Below, piece by piece: positions 17,593 to 26,355 of a DNA stretch of 64,000 bases. Numbering within the stretch: position 1 is the first letter of the stretch; every line of letters begins with the position of its first letter. The position numbers and the translations under genes are program-made. The DNA comes from Notoacmeibacter sp. MSK16QG-6 (lineage in GTDB: Bacteria > Pseudomonadota > Alphaproteobacteria > Rhizobiales > Rhizobiaceae), in assembly GCF_024158145.1 (NCBI RefSeq), contig NZ_JAMYXM010000002.1:496001-560000 (forward strand). The letters are read 5' to 3'. The notes below the pieces were generated by a model that did not search any database, was not told the DNA's origin, and was given only the letters and a program-made list of their open reading frames with translations.

Positions 17593-18192
17593 TCAATTGA
17601 GCGGAATGGCGTTGTGGTTCTTATCGGCCTGATACCTCTCAGAGAGGTCTTCATAAAGTTGCACGACTTCGGCTGCCTTGCGTTGCAGCAATTCGCGCTC
17701 GTCATCCGGTAGTTCACCTATAGCTGAACGCATTGCCTGCGCTGTCCAATAGGCATTTTGCCGAGCGTAGCCACCCGGCTGAAGCCGGAACACTTCCTGC
17801 AGAATGTTCAGATCGTGCGGAATGGAGAAGCTGTCCCGGCTATCCTCGTGGCTGAAGAAATAGAAGAAGTTGTCGAAACCTGCCCAGGTGATTGCCGAAA
17901 GACAAAGCGAACATGGCTCATGCGTTGTGAGAAAGATGAGATCGGACGTCGCCGGTCGCTCGGCGTCCGGCATCTCGTAGAATCGCTTCAGGCAATGGAC
18001 TTCCCCGTGCCAGATTGGATTCTCCATCTCATTATTCGTCTCGGCGAGGACAAGCGAAAGATCGCTCTTGCGCAGTATCGCCGCGCCGAAAATCTTGTTT
18101 CCGGCAGCGACGCCGACTTCCGTCAGCGGGACGATATCATCGGTGATAACATCCAGTAGCCGTTCAAGAAGCCTGGCCTTGGCGTCAGCCAT
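17593..18192 (-). CDS. Nucleoside/cytidine deaminase-fold protein, possible guanine deaminase
   Basis: 199 residues with the zinc deaminase signature: H62-G-E64 (HGEVHCL) and C94/C97 in THEPCSLCLSA, the H[AC]E and PCxxC ligand sets of the CDA superfamily. The family includes tRNA adenosine deaminase TadA, cytosine deaminase and the small bacterial guanine deaminases. Its position beside xdhABC and other purine genes favours guanine to xanthine conversion, but this is context only. The C-terminal ~50 residues are helical and charged. Flanking gaps of ~150 nt (17443-17592) and 139 nt (18193-18331) show nothing I can name. Confidence 0.82.
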   Translation of the reverse strand: MADAKARLLERLLDVITDDIVPLTEVGVAAGNKIFGAAILRKSDLSLVLAETNNEMENPIWHGEVHCLKRFYEMPDAERPATSDLIFLTTHEPCSLCLSAITWAGFDNFFYFFSHEDSRDSFSIPHDLNILQEVFRLQPGGYARQNAYWTAQAMRSAIGELPDDERELLQRKAAEVVQLYEDLSERYQADKNHNAIPLN

Positions 18193-18331
18193 AAGCGTTC
18201 CTCAATTCGATACAGCGGGATCGATAACCTTTCGAGAGAAAAGAGTAATCATCGAAATCCGTGAAAGACCTATCCATCTTTGCGGAGGATCAGACCTTGC
18301 GCAATCATAAGACCCGACGCACCCTGCCCCG

Positions 18332-19930
18332 ATGACGACAGAAAACACTTCTCTAGAAAGATCGGCTGCGCCATCTATCCGGCGAGCGCTCCGTTTTATC
18401 CTCAACGATCGGCCCATCCACCTCGATCGTACTGCGGCAAGCGATACACTGCTCGACTTCCTACGGATCGATAAGCGCCTTACCGGCACCAAAGAAGGCT
18501 GCGCCGAGGGCGATTGCGGAGCCTGCACTGTTCTGCTCGGCCGCCCCGATGCAGACGACGAACTTCGCTACGAATCCGCCAATGCGTGCATCGTCCTGAT
18601 GGGTATGATCGACGGGTGCCATGTGGTGACGGTCGAGCATCTAAGTCCGCGCGGCGGCCCGCTTCATCCCATCCAACAGGCGATGGTCGATGAACATGGC
18701 AGCCAATGCGGCTTCTGTACGCCAGGATTCGTCATGAGCCTCTATGCACTCTGGATGCGGAAGCCCGATCCGGACCGGCTCGAGATCGAGCGAGCCCTTC
18801 AGGGCAATCTCTGCCGCTGCACAGGCTACGCGCCGATCATCCGAGCCGCCATGGCCGTCACCGCCCTGCCAGCGGAAGACGATCCCGTCCTTTCCGAACG
18901 CGAGCGTATAACGGGCATCTTGCAAAGTTGGAACGACGGCAGCCGTTTGGAACTGACGGCGCCACCGAGAGACAACGGTTCGGAAGAGCTGGGAAGCGCC
19001 GCCGTCGAACCGTCCGACGTTCCCTATGAAGGCGACGTGTCGAATACCGATAATGCGCTCAACAACCGCATTCTGCGTCCCGCTTCTGTCGATGATCTTG
19101 CGCAGCTACTCGAGGAAAATCCAGACGCCCGGATCGTCGCCGGTGCGACCGATGTCGGGCTATGGGTCACAAAATTCATGCGTGAGATCGGTCCGCTGAT
19201 CCCTGTAGGCCATCTGACGCAACTGAAGAAAATCGAGGAAGTCGACGGCACGCTGCGCATCGGCGCTGGGGCATCCTACACCGATGCGCTCACGGAACTG
19301 GCAGGACGCATTCCTGCTTTCGCGCCGCTCCTCTGGCGGATCGGCGGCAATCAGATCCGAAATATGGGCACGATTGGCGGCAACATCGCAAATGGCTCGC
19401 CAATCGGCGACATGCCGCCGCCCTTGATCGCACTCGGCGCGATACTGCATCTGCGCAAGGGAAGTGAGCAGCGCAAATTGCCACTGGCGGAGTTTTTCAT
19501 CGACTACGGCAAACAGGACCGTCGCGAGGGCGAATTCGTCGAGGCCGTCTCAGTACCGCTCCCCTCGCCGGAGGCGCATATCGCGTTTCACAAGGTCAGC
19601 AAACGGCGCGACGAAGACATTACGGCTTGCCTCGGCGCCTTCCATCTCAAGCTGGCCGAAAACGGAACCATCGAAACATTGAGGATCGCCTATGGCGGCA
19701 TGGCGGGGGTTCCGAAGCGCGCCAAAACTGTCGAGAAAGCGTTGACCGGCAAGCCGTGGAGCAGCGCATCCGTCGATGCGGCCCTGGCTGCCTTTGAAGA
19801 AGATTTTGAGCCACTCTCCGATATGCGCGCTTCCGCGGAATATCGCATGATGGTGGCGAAGAACCTGCTGCGCCGTTTCTTTGCCGAGACCCAGGACAGG
19901 CAACTTGTCGGGGCGGAGGCCGCGCAATGA
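18332..19930 (+). CDS. xdhA: Xanthine dehydrogenase small subunit XdhA (2Fe-2S and FAD)
   Basis: Electron-transfer subunit of xanthine dehydrogenase, which oxidises hypoxanthine and xanthine to urate with NAD+. 532 residues: plant-type ferredoxin domain with CAEGDCGACTV (residues ~56-66), a second 2Fe-2S domain with CGFCTPGFVMS and GNLCRCTGY, then a linker and a FAD-binding domain (from ~residue 245; GATDVGLWVTK and TIGGNIANGSPIGDMPP). The linker between the domains (about 200-245) is long and acidic. The next gene starts inside its stop (ATGA). Confidence 0.96.
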   Translation: MTTENTSLERSAAPSIRRALRFILNDRPIHLDRTAASDTLLDFLRIDKRLTGTKEGCAEGDCGACTVLLGRPDADDELRYESANACIVLMGMIDGCHVVTVEHLSPRGGPLHPIQQAMVDEHGSQCGFCTPGFVMSLYALWMRKPDPDRLEIERALQGNLCRCTGYAPIIRAAMAVTALPAEDDPVLSERERITGILQSWNDGSRLELTAPPRDNGSEELGSAAVEPSDVPYEGDVSNTDNALNNRILRPASVDDLAQLLEENPDARIVAGATDVGLWVTKFMREIGPLIPVGHLTQLKKIEEVDGTLRIGAGASYTDALTELAGRIPAFAPLLWRIGGNQIRNMGTIGGNIANGSPIGDMPPPLIALGAILHLRKGSEQRKLPLAEFFIDYGKQDRREGEFVEAVSVPLPSPEAHIAFHKVSKRRDEDITACLGAFHLKLAENGTIETLRIAYGGMAGVPKRAKTVEKALTGKPWSSASVDAALAAFEEDFEPLSDMRASAEYRMMVAKNLLRRFFAETQDRQLVGAEAAQ

Positions 19931-22326
19931 ACGAAGTTCTGGCCCGTGGCGCCGACCGCAAGCACGATGACGATGCCAGATCGGAAGCCGGCGCCGCCTA
20001 CGCGGATGCCCATGAAAACGCGCCGGCCCATCAGTCGAAGCGTCATGATTCCGCTCATTTGCACGTCGCTGGCAGAGCGCCTTACACCGACGACCTGCCC
20101 GAGCCGCCCGGCACTCTTCATGCCTATCTCGGCCTATCCAGCATCGCGCATGGCCGTATCGCGACGATGGATTTGGCTGAGGTCGGCAAACAATCCGGCG
20201 TCGTGGCGGTCATCACCGGCCATGACCTCACCCATAACGATGCCAGCGCCTGGCAGATTGGCGACGAGCCGTTTCTGACCACGGAAAAGGTCGAATTTCT
20301 TGGACAACCCGTCTTTTTAGTCGTCGCCACCAGCCGAAACGCCGCGCGGCGCGCCTGCCAACATGCGAACATCGAATATGTAGAGGAAACACCCATCCTC
20401 GATGTCGATCAGGCTCGCAAGGCTGGCGGTCGCACTGTCATCGATGGCATGACGCTTTCACGCGGCGACGCCGATCGGGCGATTGCGGACGCGCCGCGCC
20501 AGCTATCAGGCTCGATGCTGATCGGCGGCCAAGACCATTTCTATCTCGAAGGGCAAGTCGCCTTCGCCATTCCCGGCGAAGACGGAACCATGACCGTCCA
20601 TTCCTCTACGCAGCATCCTTCCGAAACGCAGATGCTGGTTGCGCATACCTTGCACCGCCCCGCCGCGATGGTGACCGTGGAAGTCCGTCGCATGGGCGGC
20701 GCATTTGGCGGCAAGGAGTCGCAGGCCAACCTGTTTGCCGCGTTAGCGGCATTTGCAGCAGATCGCCTGGGCACGCCGGTCAAGATCCGTCCCGACCGCG
20801 ATGACGATATGGTCGCCACGGGCAAACGCCACGATTTCCGCGCCGATTACGAAGTCGGCTTCGATGATGACGGCCGTATTCACGGCGTGAAGTTCAAATA
20901 TGCTGCGCGCTGCGGATTCTCCGCCGATCTGTCCGGGCCAGTCACCGACCGCGCGCTTTTCCATTGCGACAATGCCTACTACTGGCCAGCGGTCCAAGCC
21001 GTGTCCGAACCTCTTTTCACGAATACGGTCAGTAATACCGCCTTTCGTGGTTTTGGCGGTCCGCAGGGCATGGTTGGCGCGGAGCGTGTTATCGACGAAG
21101 TCACCTATGCGACCGGCCTCGATCCGATAGAAGTCCGCCGCCGAAATTTTTATGGCGAAGATGAACGCTCCCTGACCCCCTATTATCAGGAGATCGAGGA
21201 CTTCGTTTTACCGCGCATCTGGGAAGAATTGCTCCAGAGCAGCGGCTACGAAGCGCGGCGCGAGACCATCCGGCAAAACAATCGTGAGGCTAAAGGATTC
21301 ATGCGGCGCGGTATCGCGCTGACACCCGTGAAATTCGGCATCTCCTTCACCGCAACCCATCTTAATCAGGCCGGCGCTCTCGTGCATGTCTATACGGATG
21401 GCTCGATCCATCTGAACCATGGCGGGACGGAAATGGGTCAAGGCTTGAACACGAAGGTCGCGCAGGTCGTTGCCGCCGTGTTCGGGGTCGCTCTCGATCA
21501 GATACGAATAACCGCCACCTCGACTGGAAAGGTGCCGAACACCTCCGCAACCGCTGCCTCCTCCGGGGCTGACCTCAATGGCATGGCAGCCAAGCTGGCG
21601 GCAGAGACCATTCGACAGCGGCTTGTGGACTACGCGGTCTCCGAACATGGTGTGCCCGCCGAGCAAGTCGTTTTCCGGGACGGACGGGTGCAAATCGGCA
21701 ATCGCGAAATAGGCTTTCAGGAACTGGTCGAAGAAGCTTATACCGCACGCATTCAACTCTCCGCGACCGGCTATTACCGAACGCCGAAAATTCATTGGGA
21801 CCGGACGTCAGGCCGGGGTCATCCGTTCTATTATTTTGCCTACGGAGCAGCGGTTGCAGAGGTTGAGATCGATACGCTAACCGGCGAATATACCGTCGAG
21901 CAGGTCGATATTCTCCACGAGACCGGAAACAGTTTGAACCCGGCAATCGATATAGGGCAGATTGAGGGCGGCTTCATTCAGGGCATGGGCTGGCTTACGA
22001 CGGAGGAACTTGTCTGGGATCAAACGGGGCGCCTCCGCACCCATGCGCCATCCACCTATAAAATCCCACTCGCCTCCGACATACCGCGTGAGTTCAATGT
22101 AAGATTGGCCGAATGGTCGCGGGCGCACGAACCGACGGTATTCCGCAGCAAGGCAGTGGGCGAACCACCTTTCATGCTGGCCATGTCCGTTCTGCACGCC
22201 CTTTCCGATGCTGTCGCATCGGTCGCTGATTATAAGATCTGTCCTCGGCTGGACCCGCCCGCGACACCTGAACGGGTGCTCATGACCATCGAACGGCTGC
22301 GCGCGGAAGCGGCTGCAGCAGACTGA
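19927..22326 (+). CDS. xdhB: Xanthine dehydrogenase molybdopterin-binding subunit XdhB
   Basis: Catalytic subunit binding the molybdenum cofactor. 799 residues with the family features RRMGGAFGGKESQ, the AFRGFGGPQG stretch, GGTEMGQGLNTKVAQV, and the catalytic glutamate in KAVGEPPFML near the C-terminus. The first ~40 residues are a charged, His-containing leader with low complexity that is not part of the catalytic fold. It overlaps xdhA by 4 nt and its stop overlaps the xdhC start. Confidence 0.96.
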   Translation: MNEVLARGADRKHDDDARSEAGAAYADAHENAPAHQSKRHDSAHLHVAGRAPYTDDLPEPPGTLHAYLGLSSIAHGRIATMDLAEVGKQSGVVAVITGHDLTHNDASAWQIGDEPFLTTEKVEFLGQPVFLVVATSRNAARRACQHANIEYVEETPILDVDQARKAGGRTVIDGMTLSRGDADRAIADAPRQLSGSMLIGGQDHFYLEGQVAFAIPGEDGTMTVHSSTQHPSETQMLVAHTLHRPAAMVTVEVRRMGGAFGGKESQANLFAALAAFAADRLGTPVKIRPDRDDDMVATGKRHDFRADYEVGFDDDGRIHGVKFKYAARCGFSADLSGPVTDRALFHCDNAYYWPAVQAVSEPLFTNTVSNTAFRGFGGPQGMVGAERVIDEVTYATGLDPIEVRRRNFYGEDERSLTPYYQEIEDFVLPRIWEELLQSSGYEARRETIRQNNREAKGFMRRGIALTPVKFGISFTATHLNQAGALVHVYTDGSIHLNHGGTEMGQGLNTKVAQVVAAVFGVALDQIRITATSTGKVPNTSATAASSGADLNGMAAKLAAETIRQRLVDYAVSEHGVPAEQVVFRDGRVQIGNREIGFQELVEEAYTARIQLSATGYYRTPKIHWDRTSGRGHPFYYFAYGAAVAEVEIDTLTGEYTVEQVDILHETGNSLNPAIDIGQIEGGFIQGMGWLTTEELVWDQTGRLRTHAPSTYKIPLASDIPREFNVRLAEWSRAHEPTVFRSKAVGEPPFMLAMSVLHALSDAVASVADYKICPRLDPPATPERVLMTIERLRAEAAAAD

Positions 22327-23144
22327 TGCGCATCGCCGATCTGGACAGGCTGATCGCAGCGGGCAAATCGGCCGTACGCGTGGAAATCATAGAGACGAGT
22401 GGCTCCACACCGCGCGAGATCGGCGCGATCATGATCGTTTCCAGCGATAATACCTTCGGCACCATCGGTGGCGGGGCATTGGAGTTTCGAGCCACCGAAC
22501 AAGCGCAACGGATGCTTGAGAATGGCGCAGCCGCAGCCGAAACGATGGAGCTGCCTCTCGGTCCGGAGATCGGCCAATGCTGCGGTGGCCGCGTTGTTCT
22601 GTCACTCGGGCCAGGCGGCCGGATGATGCTTGAGAACGAACGCCGGCGGCTCAAACGGCAGCACGAGAAAGAACCGACCGTTTTGATCTTCGGTGGAGGC
22701 CATGTGGGCATTGCGCTGGCGCGAGCATTTGCTCTCCTGCCCTTTCAAACGTCAATTGTTGAAACCCGGCAAGATATACTGCCTGCCGATCTGCCTGTTA
22801 CTCACGAAATCACTCCGTTGCCGGAACAGGCGGCCCGCAGCGCCCCGCCGGGCGCGGCCATTGTCGTGATGACGCATGACCACGCGCTCGACTATCTCAT
22901 CGTCTCTGAAGCGCTGAAGCGTACCGATCTTGCCTATATTGGTTTGATTGGTTCGAAGACGAAACGTGCGACATTCGAACGTCAGTGGCGCCGCGATGGC
23001 GGCGCCGCGGAAGCGATGGATCGATTGATCTGCCCTATCGGCGGTGGCGATGTCGACGACAAGCGCCCCGAAATCATCGCCGCCATGACAGCAGCGGAGA
23101 TGATGAAGCGGCTGCTTGGCCGGGATCGATCCCAGCCAAGCTGA
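22326..23144 (+). CDS. xdhC: Xanthine dehydrogenase accessory protein XdhC
   Basis: Chaperone that binds molybdenum cofactor, promotes its sulfuration and inserts it into XdhB. 272 residues: N-terminal XdhC/CoxI domain (SGSTPREIGAIMIV, GTIGGGALEFRAT, QCCGGRVVL) and a C-terminal Rossmann domain starting VLIFGGGHVGIALARAF. It completes the xdhABC operon, overlapping xdhB by one base (TGATG). It converges on bfr with an 8-nt gap and no visible terminator. Confidence 0.95.
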   Translation: MRIADLDRLIAAGKSAVRVEIIETSGSTPREIGAIMIVSSDNTFGTIGGGALEFRATEQAQRMLENGAAAAETMELPLGPEIGQCCGGRVVLSLGPGGRMMLENERRRLKRQHEKEPTVLIFGGGHVGIALARAFALLPFQTSIVETRQDILPADLPVTHEITPLPEQAARSAPPGAAIVVMTHDHALDYLIVSEALKRTDLAYIGLIGSKTKRATFERQWRRDGGAAEAMDRLICPIGGGDVDDKRPEIIAAMTAAEMMKRLLGRDRSQPS

Positions 23145-23152
23145 CCGATAAA

Positions 23153-23638
23153 TTACTCGGCGTGGTCCGAGGAATCGGCGTTCAGCCCGCCGAACTGCTC
23201 AGGACCGATCTTCTCGTAGAGGTGCAACTGCGTTTCGAGGAAATCGACATGGCCTTCCTCATCCTTCAACAGTTCCTCGAAGATCTTCATGGTCACGTAA
23301 TCGCCGAGTTCGTTGCAGATTTCGCGCGATTCCTTGTAGGACTTCACAGCGTCCAGTTCCCCAGCGAGGTCAGCCTCGAGCACCTCTTTGACATTCTGGC
23401 CGATCCGTAGCGGCGCCACCGACTGCAGGTTCGGATGTCCCTCCAGAAATATAATCCGGTCGATAAGCTTGTCGGCGTGATTCATCTCCTCGATGCTCTC
23501 TTCGCGCTCTTTCTTGGCAAGCTTGGTGAAGCCCCAATCGTTGAGTAGGCGGTAATGCACCCAGTACTGATTAATCGCACCCAGTTCCAAAAAGAGCGCC
23601 TCGTTGAGACGCTCGATCACACGATCATGACCCTTCAT
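23153..23638 (-). CDS. bfr: Bacterioferritin
   Basis: Haem-containing iron-storage protein that assembles into a 24-subunit shell. 161 residues; the ferroxidase glutamates and histidines are in [29 protein letters not shown] and [12 protein letters not shown], and the methionine of EEMNHAD corresponds to the E. coli haem ligand M52. bfd lies 28 nt upstream on the same strand, so storage and release partner are probably cotranscribed. Confidence 0.96.
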   Translation of the reverse strand: MKGHDRVIERLNEALFLELGAINQYWVHYRLLNDWGFTKLAKKEREESIEEMNHADKLIDRIIFLEGHPNLQSVAPLRIGQNVKEVLEADLAGELDAVKSYKESREICNELGDYVTMKIFEELLKDEEGHVDFLETQLHLYEKIGPEQFGGLNADSSDHAE

Positions 23639-23666
23639 AGAAAATTCCTTTAACGCCGTGGCCTTT

Positions 23667-23984
23667 TCAGGCTGCGCGAACAGCGGCTAGCCGGGCACGC
23701 GCTTCCCTGCGCATCTGCTCCAGCCGGTCATGCTCACAACGCAACCGATCGATAAAGTTTACGACGTCGGCGGCAGGAGTAGCAAGACGCTGGTGATAAG
23801 CCTCGGTCGTTTCCACGATAATATCGACAACGCCAGGGAAACACCCGCAGCAGCGGCCCCGTTTTTCCATGGCATGATAAATCTGAACCGGCACGATCAG
23901 ACGCCAGGGATCGGCATCAAGCAATTCCGTGATGACGTCCCGTATCTCCTGAGCCGTTATCATATTGCAACTGCAGACAAGCAC
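23667..23984 (-). CDS. bfd: Bacterioferritin-associated ferredoxin (Bfd-like) with C-terminal extension
   Basis: [2Fe-2S] protein expected to reduce Bfr-stored iron for release. The four-cysteine set is CSCN near residue 5 and CCGC near residue 48, in the Bfd/Fer2_BFD arrangement. It has 105 residues, against 64 in E. coli Bfd; the extra ~40 C-terminal residues form a charged helix-prone tail ([20 protein letters not shown]). The start is GTG 23984, 8 nt after AGGAAG; the frame upstream runs into the promoter region. It is divergent from rirA. Confidence 0.88.
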   Translation of the reverse strand: MLVCSCNMITAQEIRDVITELLDADPWRLIVPVQIYHAMEKRGRCCGCFPGVVDIIVETTEAYHQRLATPAADVVNFIDRLRCEHDRLEQMRREARARLAAVRAA

Positions 23985-24050
23985 GACATTCTTCCTTGGC
24001 CTGGAAGCCTGAGAAATAAGCGCGACGGAAAGCTGTGTCAAAATGTCTAG

Positions 24051-24067
24051 TTTGGAATTGCTCTAAT
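24051..24067. promoter_or_regulatory. Irr-box/ICE-like palindrome between bfd and rirA
   Basis: TTTGGAATTGCTCTAAT resembles the rhizobial iron-control element TTTAGAA-N3-TTCTAAA, bound by the haem-responsive regulator Irr, with 11 of 14 defined positions matching. It lies in the 131-nt divergent gap between bfd and rirA, where iron-dependent control of iron storage would be expected. Assignment rests on pattern similarity only. Confidence 0.45.
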
Positions 24068-24115
24068 CTATAGCATGTATTACATATGTCGCGAAGGGCG
24101 GAGACAGGAGGCGAT

Positions 24116-24556
24116 ATGCGGCTTACAAGGCAGACCAATTACGCAATTCGGATGATGATGTATTGCGCGTCGAATCCCGAGGGGCTGAGCCGGATACCGG
24201 ATATCGCAAAATCCGCCGAGGTGCCGGAGCTCTATCTTTTCAAGATTTTGAAACCCCTGGTGAACTCAGGACTAATGAAGACCGTGCGCGGCCGAAAGGG
24301 CGGTGTATGCCTTGCCCGCCCGGCTGAGGAAATTACCCTGTTCGACATCGTCCGCGTGACCGAGGAGGGCTTCTTCATGGCCGATTGCTTCGAGGACGGC
24401 GAAACAAATTGTCCGCTGGTCGATCATTGCAGTCTCAACGCAGCCCTGCGAGAAGCCCTCAATGCGTTTCTTGCCGTGCTCAGCCGCCATACGCTCGCCG
24501 ATCTCGTGAAGGATCGACCGGAAATTCCCGAATTGTTCGGTCTCAAAGTGGCCTGA
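24116..24556 (+). CDS. rirA: Rrf2 family iron-responsive regulator RirA
   Basis: Fe-S cluster-containing repressor that senses iron sufficiency in Rhizobiales. 146 residues: N-terminal winged HTH (MRLTRQTNYAIRMMMYCAS, RGRKGGVCLARP wing) and a C-terminal cysteine set (ADCFEDGETNCPLVDHCSL) matching the three-cysteine cluster site of RirA. ATG 24116 follows CAGGAGG; the frame extends ten codons further upstream. Divergent from bfd/bfr, which makes an iron role likely. The 100-nt gap downstream shows nothing definite. Confidence 0.92.
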   Translation: MRLTRQTNYAIRMMMYCASNPEGLSRIPDIAKSAEVPELYLFKILKPLVNSGLMKTVRGRKGGVCLARPAEEITLFDIVRVTEEGFFMADCFEDGETNCPLVDHCSLNAALREALNAFLAVLSRHTLADLVKDRPEIPELFGLKVA

Positions 24557-24657
24557 TCCAGCTCAGACAACTTTTTCTGAAACCCAAGTCGCGAACCCAA
24601 CATTAACCATCCTCTGGCATTCGGTAAGTGTGATACCGCAATCGAGAGAAGAGCCGG

Positions 24658-25476
24658 ATGGAATTCGTTACGTTTTGGGAGCCGGTCCGCAACCTTATGT
24701 TTGGTAGCGTCTCCGTTGCAACGATTTTGGCCGTCCTCTCCCTCGTCGTTTTGGGAACGGTTGTTATAAAATTGGTCGATTTCGCACAGGCAGGTATCGG
24801 CGATACCGCCCGGGCGCAAAAAGCGGTCAACCTCTATCTCAAAGGCAGGCATCAGCAAGCCACGATCCGTCTCGCCAGCGACCGGAGCGGTGCGGGACAG
24901 GCCGTATCGCTTGCGATATCCCGGATAGAAAGCGGAAGTTCACCTGTCGAGCAGATTGCCGACGAAGCAGCGCACTTCGCCAGCGAGAGGGTTCAACGTT
25001 ATGGAAAAAGCTTGCGCATTCTCGACCGGGTTGTTCGCGTAGCGCCGATCCTCGGCCTCTTCGGCCCGCTCATCGCAATGGTAGAAACTTTTCTGTGGCT
25101 CCTGACGGTCGACGCCACCGTCGGACCGGCGCCGCTTGTCGAAAGCCTCTGGCTTGCTCTCTTTACGCTTTCGCTTGGCGCCGGGTCGGCTCTCTTCGTT
25201 TTGAAGGCTCTCGACATATTTGAAAAACGTATCGAGACCGAACGGCGGGCCATCGCTTTTCTGGTTGGCGAACTGCTCTCATACAAAGAAGCGCTGAATA
25301 AGGACGGCAGAGTGGCAGGCTCAGCCGTGACGGAGAGCGTCACACAGCCGGCGCCACGCCGCCTCGTCACTCGGCAGGCCAATTCTCAGCAAGTCGGGGT
25401 CGAACGCAAAACGTCGCGTCCAGATTCCCGCCCGACCAAGCCTGTCGAACAGATCCGGCACGCCATCGCAGCGTAG
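24658..25476 (+). CDS. MotA/TolQ/ExbB proton-channel family protein (orphan)
   Basis: 272 residues with three predicted membrane helices in ExbB/TolQ order: ~16-45, ~125-152 (VAPILGLFGPLIAMVETFLWLL) and ~160-188 (LVESLWLALFTLSLGAGSALFVL), with a cytoplasmic helix-rich loop between the first two. Helix 2 has the glycine pattern of ExbB but a different polar face. No ExbD/TolR or TonB partner is adjacent, so its energised process is unknown. The last ~50 residues, polar and Pro/Arg/Ser-rich, are encoded antisense to the end of the cobC/cobD-type gene (156-nt convergent overlap), suggesting a late-acquired tail. Confidence 0.75.
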   Translation: MEFVTFWEPVRNLMFGSVSVATILAVLSLVVLGTVVIKLVDFAQAGIGDTARAQKAVNLYLKGRHQQATIRLASDRSGAGQAVSLAISRIESGSSPVEQIADEAAHFASERVQRYGKSLRILDRVVRVAPILGLFGPLIAMVETFLWLLTVDATVGPAPLVESLWLALFTLSLGAGSALFVLKALDIFEKRIETERRAIAFLVGELLSYKEALNKDGRVAGSAVTESVTQPAPRRLVTRQANSQQVGVERKTSRPDSRPTKPVEQIRHAIAA

Positions 25477-26355
25477 CGTTCGAAAGAGCGGACTGACGCC
25501 CTCGGCTTTAAAGCCGTATGCAATCAGCGCCTGATCCAATCGCTCACTGGCGGCGACAAGCCGCTGACGCTGCGCCTCTTGCCAGGCCGTGTCACGCAAT
25601 GCAGCCTGGCCAATACCGATAGCCGGTCCGGAAACTGGCCAGGGACCGAGATCCGACCGAAGCCGGCCTGCGATCGCCTCGCCTGCTATGGCAAAACCGA
25701 GCCGCAGCCCTGCCAGACCGTAGAATTTCCCGAACGAGCGCAGAACGACGATTGGCAGACCTATCACACGGTCGCAGAGTGACTGACTGTCGGCGGCGCT
25801 ATCCATGAAAGCCTCATCGACGATCAACAGCCCACCTCGCCTTTGCAAATGCCTGGCGAGATCGAGAAGATCGGACCGACTTGTTAGTGTGCCGGTCGGA
25901 TTGTCGGGATTGACGACGATAACGCACCGGCTGCTGTCCGGCACATCTCCCACTTGCGCTATATCCCGAACGGAATGGCCGATCTGACGGCAAATTCGGC
26001 CATGTTCGGCATAAGTCGGGCCGACAATGGCGATCTCGCTACGGCGCAACAGCCGGAGAACATTCGCCACCAGCGGTTGAGTTCCCGCTCCTGCAACGAC
26101 CTCTGTTGGCTTCGCGCCGTAAGCCAATGCAGCCGCCGCGCATAAACGCGCGGTCTCTGCCGGTTGCGGCAGTCTGGCCCAGCAATCGGGCGAGAGTGGA
26201 GGCAACGGATAAGCGAACGGGCTGATGCCCGTCGAAAGATCGACCCATGGCTGAGGGGCGTCGGGAAAGAGGTTTTCTGCTTCGGACAGATCGCCGCCAT
26301 GCAGCGCAGGAGGTGCGCCGTTTTTTGCTAGCAGATCGGTCAGGCTATCGGGCAT
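25321..26355 (-). CDS. cobD: L-threonine-O-3-phosphate decarboxylase (CobD of Salmonella, CobC of P. denitrificans)
   Basis: PLP-dependent class I/II aminotransferase-fold enzyme that makes (R)-1-aminopropan-2-ol phosphate for the nucleotide loop of B12. 344 residues; the PLP lysine lies in [20 protein letters not shown], and the NPDNPTGTL and VDEAFMD motifs hold cofactor contacts. The C-terminus ([19 protein letters not shown]) is the normal family ending, so the overlap with the convergent ExbB-like gene is real on this side. Its start overlaps the cobQ end by 11 nt; third gene of the minus-strand cobO-cobQ-cobD group. Confidence 0.93.
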   Translation of the reverse strand: MPDSLTDLLAKNGAPPALHGGDLSEAENLFPDAPQPWVDLSTGISPFAYPLPPLSPDCWARLPQPAETARLCAAAALAYGAKPTEVVAGAGTQPLVANVLRLLRRSEIAIVGPTYAEHGRICRQIGHSVRDIAQVGDVPDSSRCVIVVNPDNPTGTLTSRSDLLDLARHLQRRGGLLIVDEAFMDSAADSQSLCDRVIGLPIVVLRSFGKFYGLAGLRLGFAIAGEAIAGRLRSDLGPWPVSGPAIGIGQAALRDTAWQEAQRQRLVAASERLDQALIAYGFKAEGVSPLFRTLRCDGVPDLFDRLGRAGIWTRRFAFDPDLLRIGLPSDEAAWRRLCDALRHG

